Source of the DNA: Shinella zoogloeoides
GTDB taxonomy: Bacteria; Pseudomonadota; Alphaproteobacteria; Rhizobiales; Rhizobiaceae
Length of the DNA: 64,000 nt
Direction of reading: 5' to 3'
Assembly: GCF_003574625.1 (NCBI RefSeq)
Contig: NZ_QNUJ01000004.1
Location: 186,001-250,000 of the forward strand
The translations under genes and the position numbers were made by a program. A model generated the notes under the pieces. That model ran no database searches. It saw only the letters and a program-made list of their open reading frames with translations, and was not told the origin of the DNA. This document shows positions 53,041-62,459 of this stretch, one piece after another (the first letter of the stretch is position 1; the number at the start of each line of letters is the position of its first letter).

Positions 53041-53634
53041 GTGATCGATCCCTACGCCATGCTCGGACTTGAGCGCGATGCCGATGACGGCGCGGTCAAG
53101 ACCGCCTACCGCAAGGCCGCCAAGGGCATGCATCCCGATTCGGGCGGCGATGCCGACCAGTTCGCCCGCCTGCAGGCCTGCTACGACCTCCTGCGCGACC
53201 CCGTGCGCCGCAAGGTCTTCGACGACACCGGCTTCGACCCGCAGCTCGCCGATCCGCGCGACCTCAAGGGCCTGATGCTGCTCGAGCCGCTGGTCAACGA
53301 CGTCATCCTCGACGAGCGTGAGCCGGGCAGCTTCGATCCGCTGGCGGCGATGCGCCGCAAACTCTCCGACGACATCGTCAAGAGCCGCTTCCACATCCTC
53401 GAGCTGGAGCGCCACCGCAACCGCGTGCGCCAGCATATCGACCGCCTCGGCCGCAAGGCCGGCACGGATTTTCTGGGCTCCATGCTGCGCGCCCGCTCGC
53501 AGTCGATCACCGAGGCGATCCGCAATGCGGAAGGGCAGATCCAGGCCATCGAGCAGGCCTATACCATGCTGGAAGGCTATTCCTACGAACTGGCCGCGGC
53601 GCTGGAGCCCATGAAGGGCGAGGCGGCGGAATAG
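53041..53634 (+). CDS. J-domain (DnaJ-like) co-chaperone protein
   Basis: 197 residues from a GTG at 53041. The J domain occupies about residues 1-62: DPYAMLGLERDADDGAVKTAYRK is helix I-II and MHPDSGG carries the HPD motif needed to stimulate Hsp70 ATPase. There is no G/F or zinc-finger region. The C-terminal half is helical (SRFHILELERHRNRVRQHID, coiled-coil-like) and probably binds a partner. A longer frame from 52981 runs into a repeat fragment, so the GTG with AGGTGG upstream is preferred. Confidence 0.8.
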   Translation: MIDPYAMLGLERDADDGAVKTAYRKAAKGMHPDSGGDADQFARLQACYDLLRDPVRRKVFDDTGFDPQLADPRDLKGLMLLEPLVNDVILDEREPGSFDPLAAMRRKLSDDIVKSRFHILELERHRNRVRQHIDRLGRKAGTDFLGSMLRARSQSITEAIRNAEGQIQAIEQAYTMLEGYSYELAAALEPMKGEAAE

Positions 53635-53655
53635 GCTGCCCCACCATCCCGGACA

Positions 53656-54078
53656 TCACCATTTCAGCGGCGGCGAAAACCCGTCCCGGTCCGCTGGCGG
53701 CCGATTTTCGCGTATCCCGGCGAAGCGGCGGAACTCGCGCAGCGTCTCGCCCCGCAGGAGCGGGCGGGTGATCTCCACGGCGGCGTCCTGAAGCGCCCGC
53801 TCGTCGCGCCAGAAGGAGGCGAAGAACAGCTTGCTGTCCCGGCGGCCGTAATCGCGCACATCGCGGACCTGCTCGGCAAGCTGGTCGAAAAGCGCGCGCT
53901 GGCCGGCGTCGAGATTGGCGAGGCAGCAGGGCTGCTGCGTCTTGCGGAAAAACCAGGCGCAGCGTTTCTGTCGCCGGCAGGAGCGGTGGCGGCAGACGCG
54001 CTCCGGCAAGGCGAGCATCTCGGCGGTGCGGGCGAGCAGCGCGGCGTCGAGCGGGGGCAGTCTGGATCGGTCGAACAT
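53656..54078 (-). CDS. Conserved-looking Cys- and Arg-rich hypothetical protein
   Basis: 140 residues, cytoplasmic, not recognised. Residues about 29-53 contain five cysteines (VCRHRSCRRQKRCAWFF then QPCCLANL) that could hold a metal. After this come helices with RDVRDYGRRDSKLFFASFWRDE. A GGAG-like element precedes the ATG, and a mosaic repeat starts nine bases upstream of it. Codon use matches neighbouring genes. It converges with the J-domain gene. Confidence 0.65.
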   Translation of the reverse strand: MFDRSRLPPLDAALLARTAEMLALPERVCRHRSCRRQKRCAWFFRKTQQPCCLANLDAGQRALFDQLAEQVRDVRDYGRRDSKLFFASFWRDERALQDAAVEITRPLLRGETLREFRRFAGIRENRPPADRDGFSPPLKW

Positions 54079-54086
54079 GGAAACTC

Positions 54087-54193
54087 CTAGAGCATTTCCA
54101 GCAAAAGTGCGAAGCGGTTTTGCGTTCGGAGAATGCGGCGAAACAAAGAGTTAGAGCGTTTTCGCGATTCGGAGAAAAGCGGAAATGCTCTAG
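54087..54193. repeat. AGAGCATTTCC palindromic repeat, copy 2 (inverted relative to copy 1)
   Basis: Inverted ends CTAGAGCATTTCC and GGAAATGCTCTAG enclose about 80 bases nearly identical to the reverse complement of 34207-34311. It sits at the border between ordinary genes and the gene-poor stretch leading to the AT-rich gene. Confidence 0.88.
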
Positions 54194-55064
54194 TGATGGA
54201 GAGAGGTGAGGGAGGCGCATCGCGCCGGCCGCGCCCGCGGCGGACATGCGCCATCGTTCCCGCGCGAAAAACACCGCCGGGGCTTGCGCATGAAACTTCG
54301 GACGGGGCGCTGAAAGCTGCCGGGTCAGAAGTAGAAATGGCACCTTTCAGCGCCCCGTTCGGTGGTTTTTGCCCGCGACTTGGGTCTCTCTGCAAAGGCC
54401 GGGTCCGGCGGCGGTTGGCCGTCGGTTTCCGGGGCGGGCTCCTTCCGATTTTGGCGCGCCGGACCGGGCGCTCGTTCGCTCCCGCTCCGGGCGGAAAGGC
54501 TTTCACCTTTCCCGGAAAAACGTCACCCCGGCGGACGATGCCGACGCCGTCCGCCAGTCCCGGCCCCCTTGTGTGCCGCACAGGCACGCCCGGCGCGCCG
54601 TTCGGGGATGAAACCACGGGACCGGTCCGACGTCCCGCCGTTTCCCTCGTGTCGCCGGAGGGAGACCATTTTCCGCAGGCCCCCTGGGCGAAGGCCTACG
54701 TCCTTCCTCCACCCAAAGCACCGACCCCGCCTCGCCGCAACGCCTTGCGGTGTATCCGCGGTGGGATGAGGGGAGTATCGCATGGGTTTTGGAGGCGGGG
54801 AAAATTGCTCCACGCTCGTGGGCATTATTGTTGCACCAATGAAAATTGTAGGAGGAGTTTGTTTTAGGTTGAATGGCGCATGTGATTGATAATGAAATAT
54901 TTTTTTATCTTTTATTGGTGTTTCAGGCGCTGCAAATCTCGTTTTCGGTGAAATTATAGGCCGTTGAATGTTGCGAAATTTTCACCGTTACTATTCGCCT
55001 TAGTTGAAATACCTTACGGGGATTCTCCCGGAATTTAATTCTCTGAGATGCTGTTGAGGTCTAT
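54194..55064. other. Gene-poor stretch between the hypothetical gene and the AT-rich gene
   Basis: About 870 bases in two parts. From 54194 to about 54830 it is GC-rich; open frames cross it on both strands but are Pro/Arg-rich and lack ribosome binding sites, so I call none. From about 54830 to 55064 the base composition drops sharply to AT-rich and grades into the gene at 55065, whose promoter it must contain. The sharp change suggests a junction of foreign DNA near 54830. Confidence 0.5.
54302..54358. repeat. 15-bp perfect inverted repeat with 27-base loop
   Basis: ACGGGGCGCTGAAAG at 54302-54316 pairs with CTTTCAGCGCCCCGT at 54344-54358. The loop reads CTGCCGGGTCAGAAGTAG then AAATGGCAC. 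It could be the folded remnant of a lost mobile element or a stable RNA hairpin; no T-run follows. Confidence 0.6.
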
Positions 55065-56120
55065 ATGAGTTCGATACCTGAGCGTGATCCAGTTAGGTTT
55101 TGTGTGAACTTAGGTGCTTATCTTACGAGAACAATTTCCGACGATTTTTGGGAAACTATAGATCCCGCTCATATATGCGCGTGGAAAGCTGCCACCAAAA
55201 TTCTGCAAAACAGAACTTTTATTTTAGAGGATGATAATATTGATATATCAGTAAATTGGATGCCCGTGATCGATCGTATAAGTGCACATTATAAAGTGAC
55301 AAGCGATCTATATAGGCCAGAAAATAAAGATAGATTATCTGAAGTGGTGCAAGGTTTTTCAACGGAAATAGTTTCTGTAGAATTTTCCGCATCGTCAAAT
55401 TTAAATTTCGATAAAAATAAAACGTTTAATCGCCTGTATCATTTTATTGAATATTATCTATACGACGTATTTCTTGTCATGAATATAGCGTCTCCATCCT
55501 CTGCTAATTTTTATAGTACGTATATTTTCGATAAAAATATATCTAGTCCTAAAAATATGAGTTTGTCGACGGGTTTGTTTGAAACTTCTCTAATGGAGTC
55601 ACTTGATGGCAAGTGGCCAGAGATAAAATTTATTGATTTGGAGTTGGTATCAAATTGGTATCATTCTGTTCGATCTGAACTGAAGCTTATTCCTTCTAGT
55701 AAGGTTGAGAAAATGCTTTTCTCGCTGCTGTTTTTGGCGTCTTCACCTGTGTCGCCTACAAATGTAGTTTGGATATTTTACGCGTTGGAGGCTTTATTTG
55801 ATTGTAAGGTTGGAGAGAATTTTCGAATTCTGGTTTCCAGAATTGAGCTCCTACTTAAGCCGACAGCGAATGAATCTTCATATTTGCGAAAAAGAATGCG
55901 AGAAATTTATGATCTTCGGAGTTCTTTTGTGCATGGGGGCTTGGAAATTGTGCATCCTATGGAGAATGAGATTATCGATAAATCTATTGATAGCTCTTAT
56001 ATGAGGTTGATGAGAGCTACCGACTTCGGATTTCAAATCATTCTTGCTTCCGTGCAGGCTATTATTTCCGAAGGTTGGCGCGAACCCATTTTTCAAGAAA
56101 CCCTTAGCGGAATTAAGTAG
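55065..56120 (+). CDS. AT-rich protein with C-terminal HEPN-type RNase motif, unknown function
   Basis: 351 residues. Codon use is strongly AT-biased, unlike every other gene here, so it was probably acquired by transfer. Residues 1-200 are not recognised (aromatic-rich, for example RLYHFIEYYLYDVFLVMN). Residues about 210-330 resemble an Apea-like HEPN domain: VVWIFYALEALFDCKVGENF, then LRKRMREIYDLRSSFVHGG, where Arg285 and His290 form the RX4H motif of HEPN ribonucleases. Known HEPN proteins of this type act in antiphage defence or as toxins. No antitoxin or partner gene is seen next to it. The start at 55065 has TGAGG six bases upstream. It lies between a gene-poor stretch and uvrB. The RNase function is inferred. 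Confidence 0.8.
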   Translation: MSSIPERDPVRFCVNLGAYLTRTISDDFWETIDPAHICAWKAATKILQNRTFILEDDNIDISVNWMPVIDRISAHYKVTSDLYRPENKDRLSEVVQGFSTEIVSVEFSASSNLNFDKNKTFNRLYHFIEYYLYDVFLVMNIASPSSANFYSTYIFDKNISSPKNMSLSTGLFETSLMESLDGKWPEIKFIDLELVSNWYHSVRSELKLIPSSKVEKMLFSLLFLASSPVSPTNVVWIFYALEALFDCKVGENFRILVSRIELLLKPTANESSYLRKRMREIYDLRSSFVHGGLEIVHPMENEIIDKSIDSSYMRLMRATDFGFQIILASVQAIISEGWREPIFQETLSGIK

Positions 56121-56194
56121 TCTCTTTTTAACATGACAAAAGAAAATGATGGAAAGGTTTGAGGATTGGCACTGACCGCAAACGGTAAGTGTGT

Positions 56195-59100
56195 TCACTG
56201 CCCCGGCCGTCCCGTCTTCCCCTTCGTCCGCCCCTTGCGCTTCGCCTCCGCCGGATCTTCATAGCTTCCGGCGCCGATCTTCCCGCGCCGAACCGGCTTG
56301 GCATCGTCCGCGCCGCTCGTCCGCTCCGGCTGGCCTTCGGCTGCCGGGGCGGTGCGTTTCTTGGTGGAGAGGGTTTCGCCCGGGCGTTGGGGGAGGTCGC
56401 CGGTGACGGGTTTTTCGGTGCGGCCGACGGTCATTTCGTCGAGGGTGTTCCTGCGGAAGAGGGATTTTCCGGCCGGAGTGGCGACGTCGCGGCCCATCTC
56501 GTCGAGGGCGGGCTTGCGGAAGAGCGGGCGTTCGGTGTCGGTGCCCGGGCCCATGTCGTCGAGCGAGGGTTTGGCAAAATAGCTTTTGCCATTCTCTTCT
56601 GTGCTCACGGCCGCAGCGCCCTTCGGGCTAGCCTCCGCACGGGGCGCCGGACGACCGGTGACGGCCGCCTGGCCTTGCGGCTTCGCCGCGCTTTTGCCCT
56701 TTCCTCCACCTTCCTGCGACCGTGCTTCGTCCCGTGCCATCGGGTCGTCCATGACGGCGAGTTCGGCGGCCTTGAGGCGTTTGATCTCGTCGCGGATGCG
56801 GGCGGCGGCTTCGAAGTCGAGGTCGGCGGCGGCGTCGCGCATCTGTTTTTCGAGCGCTTCGAGATGGGTCTTGAGGTTGTTGCCGACGAGGTGGCCGGCA
56901 TCCGCGAACCCCTTGCCGGAGACGCCGGAAATGTCGGCGCGGACGTGGTCGCGCTCGTAGACGCTGTCGAGGATGTCGGAGATTTTTGCCTTCACGGATT
57001 CCGGGGTGATGCCGTTCGCCTGGTTGTAGGCGACCTGCTTCTCGCGGCGGCGGGTCGTCTCGTCCATGGCGCGCTGCATGGAGCCGGTGATCTGGTCGGC
57101 ATAGAGGATGACCTTGCCGTCGACGTTTCGCGCCGCGCGGCCGATGGTCTGGACCAGCGACGTCTCGGAGCGCAGGAAGCCCTCCTTGTCGGCGTCGAGG
57201 ATGGCGACGAAGCCGCATTCGGGGATGTCGAGGCCTTCGCGCAGCAGGTTGATGCCGACGAGCACGTCGAAGGCGCCCAGACGAAGATCGCGGATGATCT
57301 CGATGCGCTCCAGCGTGTCGATGTCGCTGTGCATGTAGCGCACGCGAACGCCCTGCTCGTGCAGGTATTCGGTGAGGTCTTCAGCCATGCGCTTGGTGAG
57401 CACGGTGACGAGGGTGCGGTAGCCGGCGGCGGCGGTCTCGCGGATCTCGCCCAGCACGTCGTCCACCTGGCTCTTGGCCGGGCGCACCTCGACCGGCGGG
57501 TCGATGAGGCCGGTCGGGCGGATGACCTGTTCGGCGAAGACGCCGCCGGACTGCTCCAGCTCCCAGCCGCCCGGTGTCGCCGAGACGGCGATGGTGTCCG
57601 GGCGCATGGCGTCCCATTCCTCGAAGCGCAGCGGGCGGTTGTCCATGCAGGAGGGCAGGCGGAAGCCGTATTCGGCCAGCGTCGCCTTGCGGCGGAAGTC
57701 GCCCCGGTACATGGCGCCGATCTGCGGGATGGTGACGTGGCTTTCGTCGATGAAGATCAGGGCGTTGTCGGGGATGTACTCGAAAAGGGTCGGCGGCGGC
57801 TCGCCGGGGCGGCGGCCGGTGAGGTAGCGCGAATAGTTCTCGATGCCGGCGCAGGAGCCGGTGGCCTCCAGCATTTCCAGGTCGTAGCGCGTGCGCTGCT
57901 CCAGGCGCTGGGCTTCCAAGAGGCGACCGGCCTTTTCCAGCTCCACGAGGCGGTGCTTCAGCTCCTCGCGGATGGCCTTGATGGCGCCGTTGAGGGTGGG
58001 GCGCGGGGTGACGTAGTGGCTGTTGGCGTAGATTTTTACCGATTTCAGGTCGCCGGTCTTCTGGCCGGTCAGCGGGTCGAACTCGGTGATGGCGTCGATC
58101 TCGTCGCCGAACATGGAGATGCGCCAGGCGGCATCCTCAAGGTGGGCGGGGAAGATTTCGATGGTATCGCCGCGCACGCGGAAGGAGCCGCGCTGGAAAT
58201 CCATCTCGCGGCGCTTGTACTGCTGGGCGACGAGGTCGGCGAGGAGCTGGCGCTGGTCGAGCCGTTCGCCCACCTCCATCTGGAAGGTCATGGCGGTGTA
58301 GGTCTCGACCGAGCCGATACCGTAGATGCAGGAGACCGAGGCGACGATGATGCAGTCGTCGCGCTCCAGCAGCGAGCGCGTCGCGGAGTGGCGCATGCGG
58401 TCGATCTGTTCGTTGATCGAGCTTTCCTTCTCGATGAACGTATCGGAGCGCGGCACATAGGCTTCGGGCTGGTAATAATCGTAGTAGGAGACGAAATATT
58501 CGACCGCGTTGTCGGGGAAGAAGTTCTTGAACTCGCTATAGAGCTGCGCGGCCAGCGTCTTGTTCGGCGCGAGGATGACGGCGGGGCGCTGGGTCTCCTC
58601 GATCACCTTGGCCATGGTGAAGGTCTTGCCCGAGCCGGTGACGCCGAGCAGCACCTGGCTGCGCTCGCCGGAGGAGAGGCCGCCGACCAGATCGCCGATG
58701 GCGGTGGGCTGGTCGCCCGCGGGCTTGTATTCGCTGACCATGCGGATGGGGATGCCGCCCTCGGATTTTTCCGGGCGGGCGGGGCGGTGCGGCGTCCAGA
58801 GCTTGCCGTCCTTGAACAGCGGATTGCCGCTCTCGATGAGCGCCGAAAGCGCCTCCACCGTGGCGGTGACGCCGGAGCCCCTGTCGAGCGCGGCCGCGTC
58901 TTCCAGCGAGACGTCGAGGCCGGAGACCGGGTTGAGGCCGGCGGCAGCGCGGGTCTTTGGATCGGACGAGCCGCCGATCGAGACGCCGCGCGAGGTCTTC
59001 GAGACCGTCACCTGCTCGGTGTGGCGGCGCGCGGCATTCTCCACCGTCTTGCGGTGCTTGCCGGCCTTGGAGGCGACCTCGCGGCGGCTTTCGACGCTCG

Positions 59101-59236
59101 CGGCCTCCGCCTCCGCCTCGAGCTGCTTCACCCAGTCGGAGACGCTGCCGCTAAGCGGTTCTCCCTCGAAGGGCGATTGCGGGGCTTCCTCGAAACCGGG
59201 GTTCGGGGCGGTGGATTTCTTCGGTGATCTGGCCAT
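56195..59236 (-). CDS. uvrB: Excinuclease ABC subunit B with long N- and C-terminal extensions
   Basis: 1013 residues against about 670 in most bacteria. UvrB is the damage-verifying helicase of nucleotide excision repair. The core begins near residue 163; Walker A GVTGSGKT is at 198-205, the beta-hairpin has [12 protein letters not shown], the DEAD-like box is FIDESHV, and motif VI is QTIGRAARN. The UVR motif ([20 protein letters not shown]) is followed by about 165 more residues that contain three similar units, [18 protein letters not shown] and RRNTLDEM. The N-terminal 160 residues are charged and low in complexity. Extensions are usual in Rhizobiales UvrB. The ATG at 59236 is preferred over an upstream in-frame ATG without a binding site. 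Confidence 0.95.
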   Translation of the reverse strand: MARSPKKSTAPNPGFEEAPQSPFEGEPLSGSVSDWVKQLEAEAEAASVESRREVASKAGKHRKTVENAARRHTEQVTVSKTSRGVSIGGSSDPKTRAAAGLNPVSGLDVSLEDAAALDRGSGVTATVEALSALIESGNPLFKDGKLWTPHRPARPEKSEGGIPIRMVSEYKPAGDQPTAIGDLVGGLSSGERSQVLLGVTGSGKTFTMAKVIEETQRPAVILAPNKTLAAQLYSEFKNFFPDNAVEYFVSYYDYYQPEAYVPRSDTFIEKESSINEQIDRMRHSATRSLLERDDCIIVASVSCIYGIGSVETYTAMTFQMEVGERLDQRQLLADLVAQQYKRREMDFQRGSFRVRGDTIEIFPAHLEDAAWRISMFGDEIDAITEFDPLTGQKTGDLKSVKIYANSHYVTPRPTLNGAIKAIREELKHRLVELEKAGRLLEAQRLEQRTRYDLEMLEATGSCAGIENYSRYLTGRRPGEPPPTLFEYIPDNALIFIDESHVTIPQIGAMYRGDFRRKATLAEYGFRLPSCMDNRPLRFEEWDAMRPDTIAVSATPGGWELEQSGGVFAEQVIRPTGLIDPPVEVRPAKSQVDDVLGEIRETAAAGYRTLVTVLTKRMAEDLTEYLHEQGVRVRYMHSDIDTLERIEIIRDLRLGAFDVLVGINLLREGLDIPECGFVAILDADKEGFLRSETSLVQTIGRAARNVDGKVILYADQITGSMQRAMDETTRRREKQVAYNQANGITPESVKAKISDILDSVYERDHVRADISGVSGKGFADAGHLVGNNLKTHLEALEKQMRDAAADLDFEAAARIRDEIKRLKAAELAVMDDPMARDEARSQEGGGKGKSAAKPQGQAAVTGRPAPRAEASPKGAAAVSTEENGKSYFAKPSLDDMGPGTDTERPLFRKPALDEMGRDVATPAGKSLFRRNTLDEMTVGRTEKPVTGDLPQRPGETLSTKKRTAPAAEGQPERTSGADDAKPVRRGKIGAGSYEDPAEAKRKGRTKGKTGRPGQ

Positions 59237-59331
59237 GCGGAGAATATGGAGAGAGTCACCGCGAAAGGGAAGGGGTGACGAGTACAAAAGGGAAACGAAT
59301 CTGTCGTCTCATGCCGCTTCGGCGGCGGGTG

Positions 59332-61320
59332 CTATCGTGCGGACGGTCGGGTGCGCGCGGCATGCTCGTTCAGCCAGCGCGGGACTTCGGCGGCGGGCAT
59401 GGGGCGGGCGAAGAGGTAGCCCTGCGCGTGGCGGCAGCCGAGCATGCGCAGGATCTCGGCCTCCTCCTCCTTCTCGACGCCCTCCACCACGATGTCGATG
59501 GAGAGGGCGTGGCCGATGCCGATGAGGGCGGAAATGAGCGCCTGGTTCTCGCGGCTGGTGGCGATCCCCGAAACGAAGCTGCGGTCGATCTTCAGCCGGT
59601 CGATATGCAGGCTGACGAGATAGGCGAGGGAGGAATGGCCCATGCCGAAATCGTCGACGGCGAGGCGGAAGCCGGCGGCTTCCAGCCGGGCGAGCTCGGC
59701 GCCGGCGGCCTGCGTGTCGAGCGTCGCCTCCTCGGTGATCTCGATCTCCATCAGGCTGGGGGAAACCTCGTGTTCCTTTGCGATGCCGGTCAGGAGGCGC
59801 GAGAGCGTGTCGCCGGAGAATTCGCGCGGCGAGACGTTCACCGCGACGGCCGCCTCCGGCAGGCCGAGCCGGGGCAGGGTGCGCAGGAATTCCGCGGCGC
59901 GGGTGGCGACATAGCCAGTGAGCGCCGTCGAGATGTGCAGGGCCTGGGCGGCACGGACGATATCGGGCGGGGCGACGGCGCCGAGCTCGGGATGCGTCCA
60001 GCGCAGCAGCGCCTCGAAGCCGGTGACGGCGCCGGTGGCAAGCTCCACCTGCGGCTGGAAGACGACCTGCAACTGGCGTTGCTCGATGGCCTCGGTCAAT
60101 GTCGCCTCGATGAGGCGCTGGTGCTCGATCCGGGCCTTCAGCACCGGGTTGAACAGGCCGAGGCGGCGGCGCCCGCCTTCCTTGGCGGCATAGAGGGCGA
60201 TGTCGGCGCTGGCGAAGAGGTCGTCGGCCGTGTCGCCGTGCTGCGGATAGAGGGCGAGGCCCGCGCTGGCGCCGACGGTGACGGGGCGCTCGCCGATGAG
60301 GATGGGATCGCCGGCGAGGCGCACGATGCCGTCGCCGATGGCGCGTCCGCGCGCTTCCGCCTTCTCGCCCTCGACGATGACGGCGAACTCGTCGCCGCCG
60401 AGGCGCACGACGAGGTCGGTCGGCCCGGTCAGGCTGACGAGGCGGCTGGCGATCTCGACCAGCACCGAATCGCCCGCGCCGTGCCCCATCGTGTCGTTGA
60501 TCGCCTTGAAGCGATCGAGGTCGATGGCGAGCAGCGCGAGCGTATCGGCGGGCAGGCCGCTCGCCAGAAGGTTGCGCAGGCGCTCGTTGAAGAGGGTGCG
60601 GTTGCCGAGGCCGGTCAGCGGGTCGCGGTTCGCCAGCGATGCGAGCTGGTGGTAGGACTGGCGGATCTCCGCATTGGCGTCGGACAGCGAGGCGGCGAGC
60701 GCCACCGCCTTCAGCCGGTCCATCTGGCTGCGGATGAAGCTCGCCTCGCTGAACTGGCTGGCGCGCAGCATCATCACGGCGAGCAGCAGCGCGTCGGCGG
60801 CGATGACGTAGGCTTCCGTCGTGCCGGCGAAGAGCAGTGAGGCGAAGGCCGCGGCGAGCGGCGGGCCGGCGAAGAGAAGAGCGGTGCGGGCATAGGCGGT
60901 GCTCTGCATCAGCGAACCGGCGCAAATGCCGCAGATGATGAAGATCAGATAGGGATTGAGCCCGTTCGCGCCGTGGGCGGCGCCGATGAAGGGCGGCAGG
61001 CTCCAGGCAAGGCCGCTCCCGAGCGCGCCGAAGGAGAGTACGCCGAGCGCGCGTTCCGGCCGCTCGACGGCGCAGTTCATCCGCCGGACGATGCGCACGG
61101 CGACATAGCGCGCAAGGTTGATGGCCAGCACGGCGGCGAGCCAGAGGAGGATGCCGAAGGCTGGCCCGTCGAGCCAGAGCACGGCGGCGGTGGTGGCGGC
61201 GATGAAGCTGTTGGCGTTAAGCGACAGCACGATGCCGTCCAGCACGGACAGGGCCTGCGCGGAAAGAATCTGTCGTCTCGTCGTTTCGTCCGCCGGCATC
61301 AGCCGGACTGCATCGGTCAT
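59332..61320 (-). CDS. Membrane GGDEF-EAL c-di-GMP enzyme
   Basis: 662 residues. The N-terminal about 200 residues contain six or so hydrophobic segments (LWLAAVLAINLARYVAVRIV, PYLIFIICGICAGSLM). The GGDEF domain starts near 230 (NRDPLTGLGNRTLF) with intact RLGGDEF. The EAL domain has FEALLRWTHPELG, EITEEATL, AVDDFGMGHSSLAYL, RLKIDRSFV and VVEGVEKEEE; all acidic catalytic residues are kept although DDFGMGH and VVEGVEK differ slightly from consensus. It may therefore make and/or degrade c-di-GMP. The start at 61320 has a GGGGACAGAG upstream; longer starts lack one. Confidence 0.9.
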   Translation of the reverse strand: MTDAVRLMPADETTRRQILSAQALSVLDGIVLSLNANSFIAATTAAVLWLDGPAFGILLWLAAVLAINLARYVAVRIVRRMNCAVERPERALGVLSFGALGSGLAWSLPPFIGAAHGANGLNPYLIFIICGICAGSLMQSTAYARTALLFAGPPLAAAFASLLFAGTTEAYVIAADALLLAVMMLRASQFSEASFIRSQMDRLKAVALAASLSDANAEIRQSYHQLASLANRDPLTGLGNRTLFNERLRNLLASGLPADTLALLAIDLDRFKAINDTMGHGAGDSVLVEIASRLVSLTGPTDLVVRLGGDEFAVIVEGEKAEARGRAIGDGIVRLAGDPILIGERPVTVGASAGLALYPQHGDTADDLFASADIALYAAKEGGRRRLGLFNPVLKARIEHQRLIEATLTEAIEQRQLQVVFQPQVELATGAVTGFEALLRWTHPELGAVAPPDIVRAAQALHISTALTGYVATRAAEFLRTLPRLGLPEAAVAVNVSPREFSGDTLSRLLTGIAKEHEVSPSLMEIEITEEATLDTQAAGAELARLEAAGFRLAVDDFGMGHSSLAYLVSLHIDRLKIDRSFVSGIATSRENQALISALIGIGHALSIDIVVEGVEKEEEAEILRMLGCRHAQGYLFARPMPAAEVPRWLNEHAARTRPSAR

Positions 61321-61494
61321 TCTCTGTCCCCGCCCAGAAGCGCGTGCCGCCTTTTTCGCGGTCTGCGCAGAGGGTGGGGCGGGGGGCATAAGATAGTCTT
61401 AACGGGGGATCGCGAGAATCCATGACGTCCGGCTTGACGTGGCCGTCGGCTGAGCTATGCCATCGGCATATTCCCTTCCTTTCAGGATTCGCCG

Positions 61495-61848
61495 ATGCCC
61501 TTCAGCCTCAACCCCGCGGCCGTGTGGCCGATCGTGCTGCTCTGCCTCTCCAACGTCTTCATGACCTTCGCCTGGTACGGGCACCTCAAGTTCAAGTCGG
61601 CGCCACTCTTCGTCGCGGTGCTGGCGAGCTGGGGCATCGCTTTCTTCGAATACTGCCTCGCTGTGCCGGCCAACCGCATCGGCCACGAGGTCTATTCGGC
61701 CGCGCAGCTCAAGACGATCCAGGAAGTGATCACGCTCCTGGTCTTCGCCGGCTTCTCGGTGTTCTGGCTGAAGGAAAGCCTGACCTGGAACCATGCGGTC
61801 GGCTTCATGCTGATCGCCGCCGGCGCTGCCTTCGTCTTCAAGGGCTGA
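61495..61848 (+). CDS. DMT-family small membrane protein (DUF486)
   Basis: 117 residues with four hydrophobic segments, a half-size drug/metabolite-transporter-like protein. The FMTFAWYGHLKF segment near residue 22, SWGIAFFEYCLAVPANRIG and QLKTIQEVITLLVFAGFSVFW are typical of DUF486 proteins. AGGA precedes the ATG. Function unknown. Confidence 0.85.
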   Translation: MPFSLNPAAVWPIVLLCLSNVFMTFAWYGHLKFKSAPLFVAVLASWGIAFFEYCLAVPANRIGHEVYSAAQLKTIQEVITLLVFAGFSVFWLKESLTWNHAVGFMLIAAGAAFVFKG

Positions 61849-61853
61849 GCGGC

Positions 61854-62444
61854 TTACTCAAGCATGTCGAAGGCGCGGAAGATCCAGCTGAGCTGGTAGA
61901 GGATGCCGAGGCTGACGAAGGTGGTGTGGTAGCGGCGGCTCGCCGTCCACGCCGCCAGAAGGCACAGCACGATGAAGACGGCGTTGCGTGCCGGATATTC
62001 GTAGCCGAAGGAGCCGAAATAGGCCTTTCCCTTCAACGCCGTGTCCAGGAGATCCACCGCGAAGACGAGCGCGAAGGCGCCGAAGAACCATTTGCGCCGC
62101 GAATAGAAATAGTCCTCATAGCCGGCATAGTCGTCGAGCGTGGTCGGGAACAGGAAGACGGCGAGCAGGAAGAACAGGCAGCAATAGCTGATCAGGAAGA
62201 GATAGACGCCGAAGCCGATGGTCGCCAGCGCCTGCAGGCGGAACTCCCACCACCAGAAATGCAGAAGGAACAGCAGCAGGAAGCCCGCCCAGGCCAGATG
62301 GACCGGATAGGCCTTCACCTTGCCGGGGTGCTGGACGAAGAGCGCAACGCCGGTGAGGATGCGCGCCACGCTGAGGCTGACCACCATGCCGATGACGACG
62401 CGAACATGGCCGAAGAGCGCGGGATCGTGCTGGACATGCTCCAT
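61854..62444 (-). CDS. Hypothetical integral membrane protein
   Basis: 196 residues with about six hydrophobic segments (HVRVVIGMVVSLSVARILTG, YPVHLAWAGFLLLFLLHFWW, AVFIVLCLLAAWTA). Family not recognised. The start at 62444 has GGAGGG at the right distance; an ATG four codons upstream overlaps that site. It converges with the DUF486 gene, six bases apart. Confidence 0.75.
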   Translation of the reverse strand: MEHVQHDPALFGHVRVVIGMVVSLSVARILTGVALFVQHPGKVKAYPVHLAWAGFLLLFLLHFWWWEFRLQALATIGFGVYLFLISYCCLFFLLAVFLFPTTLDDYAGYEDYFYSRRKWFFGAFALVFAVDLLDTALKGKAYFGSFGYEYPARNAVFIVLCLLAAWTASRRYHTTFVSLGILYQLSWIFRAFDMLE

Positions 62445-62459
62445 GGCGCCCTCCATCTT

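Noticed and set aside
54133-54867. A 244-codon plus-strand frame in the gene-poor stretch
   Set aside because: It starts inside a palindromic repeat, is Pro/Arg/Gly-rich without domains, has no ribosome binding site and crosses the sharp composition change near 54830.
55878-56198. A 106-codon minus-strand frame overlapping the 3' end of the HEPN-like gene, considered as an antitoxin
   Set aside because: It is antisense to the conserved HEPN-motif region and shows no antitoxin-like domain.
56189-59227. A 1012-codon open frame on the plus strand opposite uvrB
   Set aside because: Low-complexity Gly/Ala/Asp/Val composition typical of an antisense shadow; UvrB motifs on the minus strand are unambiguous.
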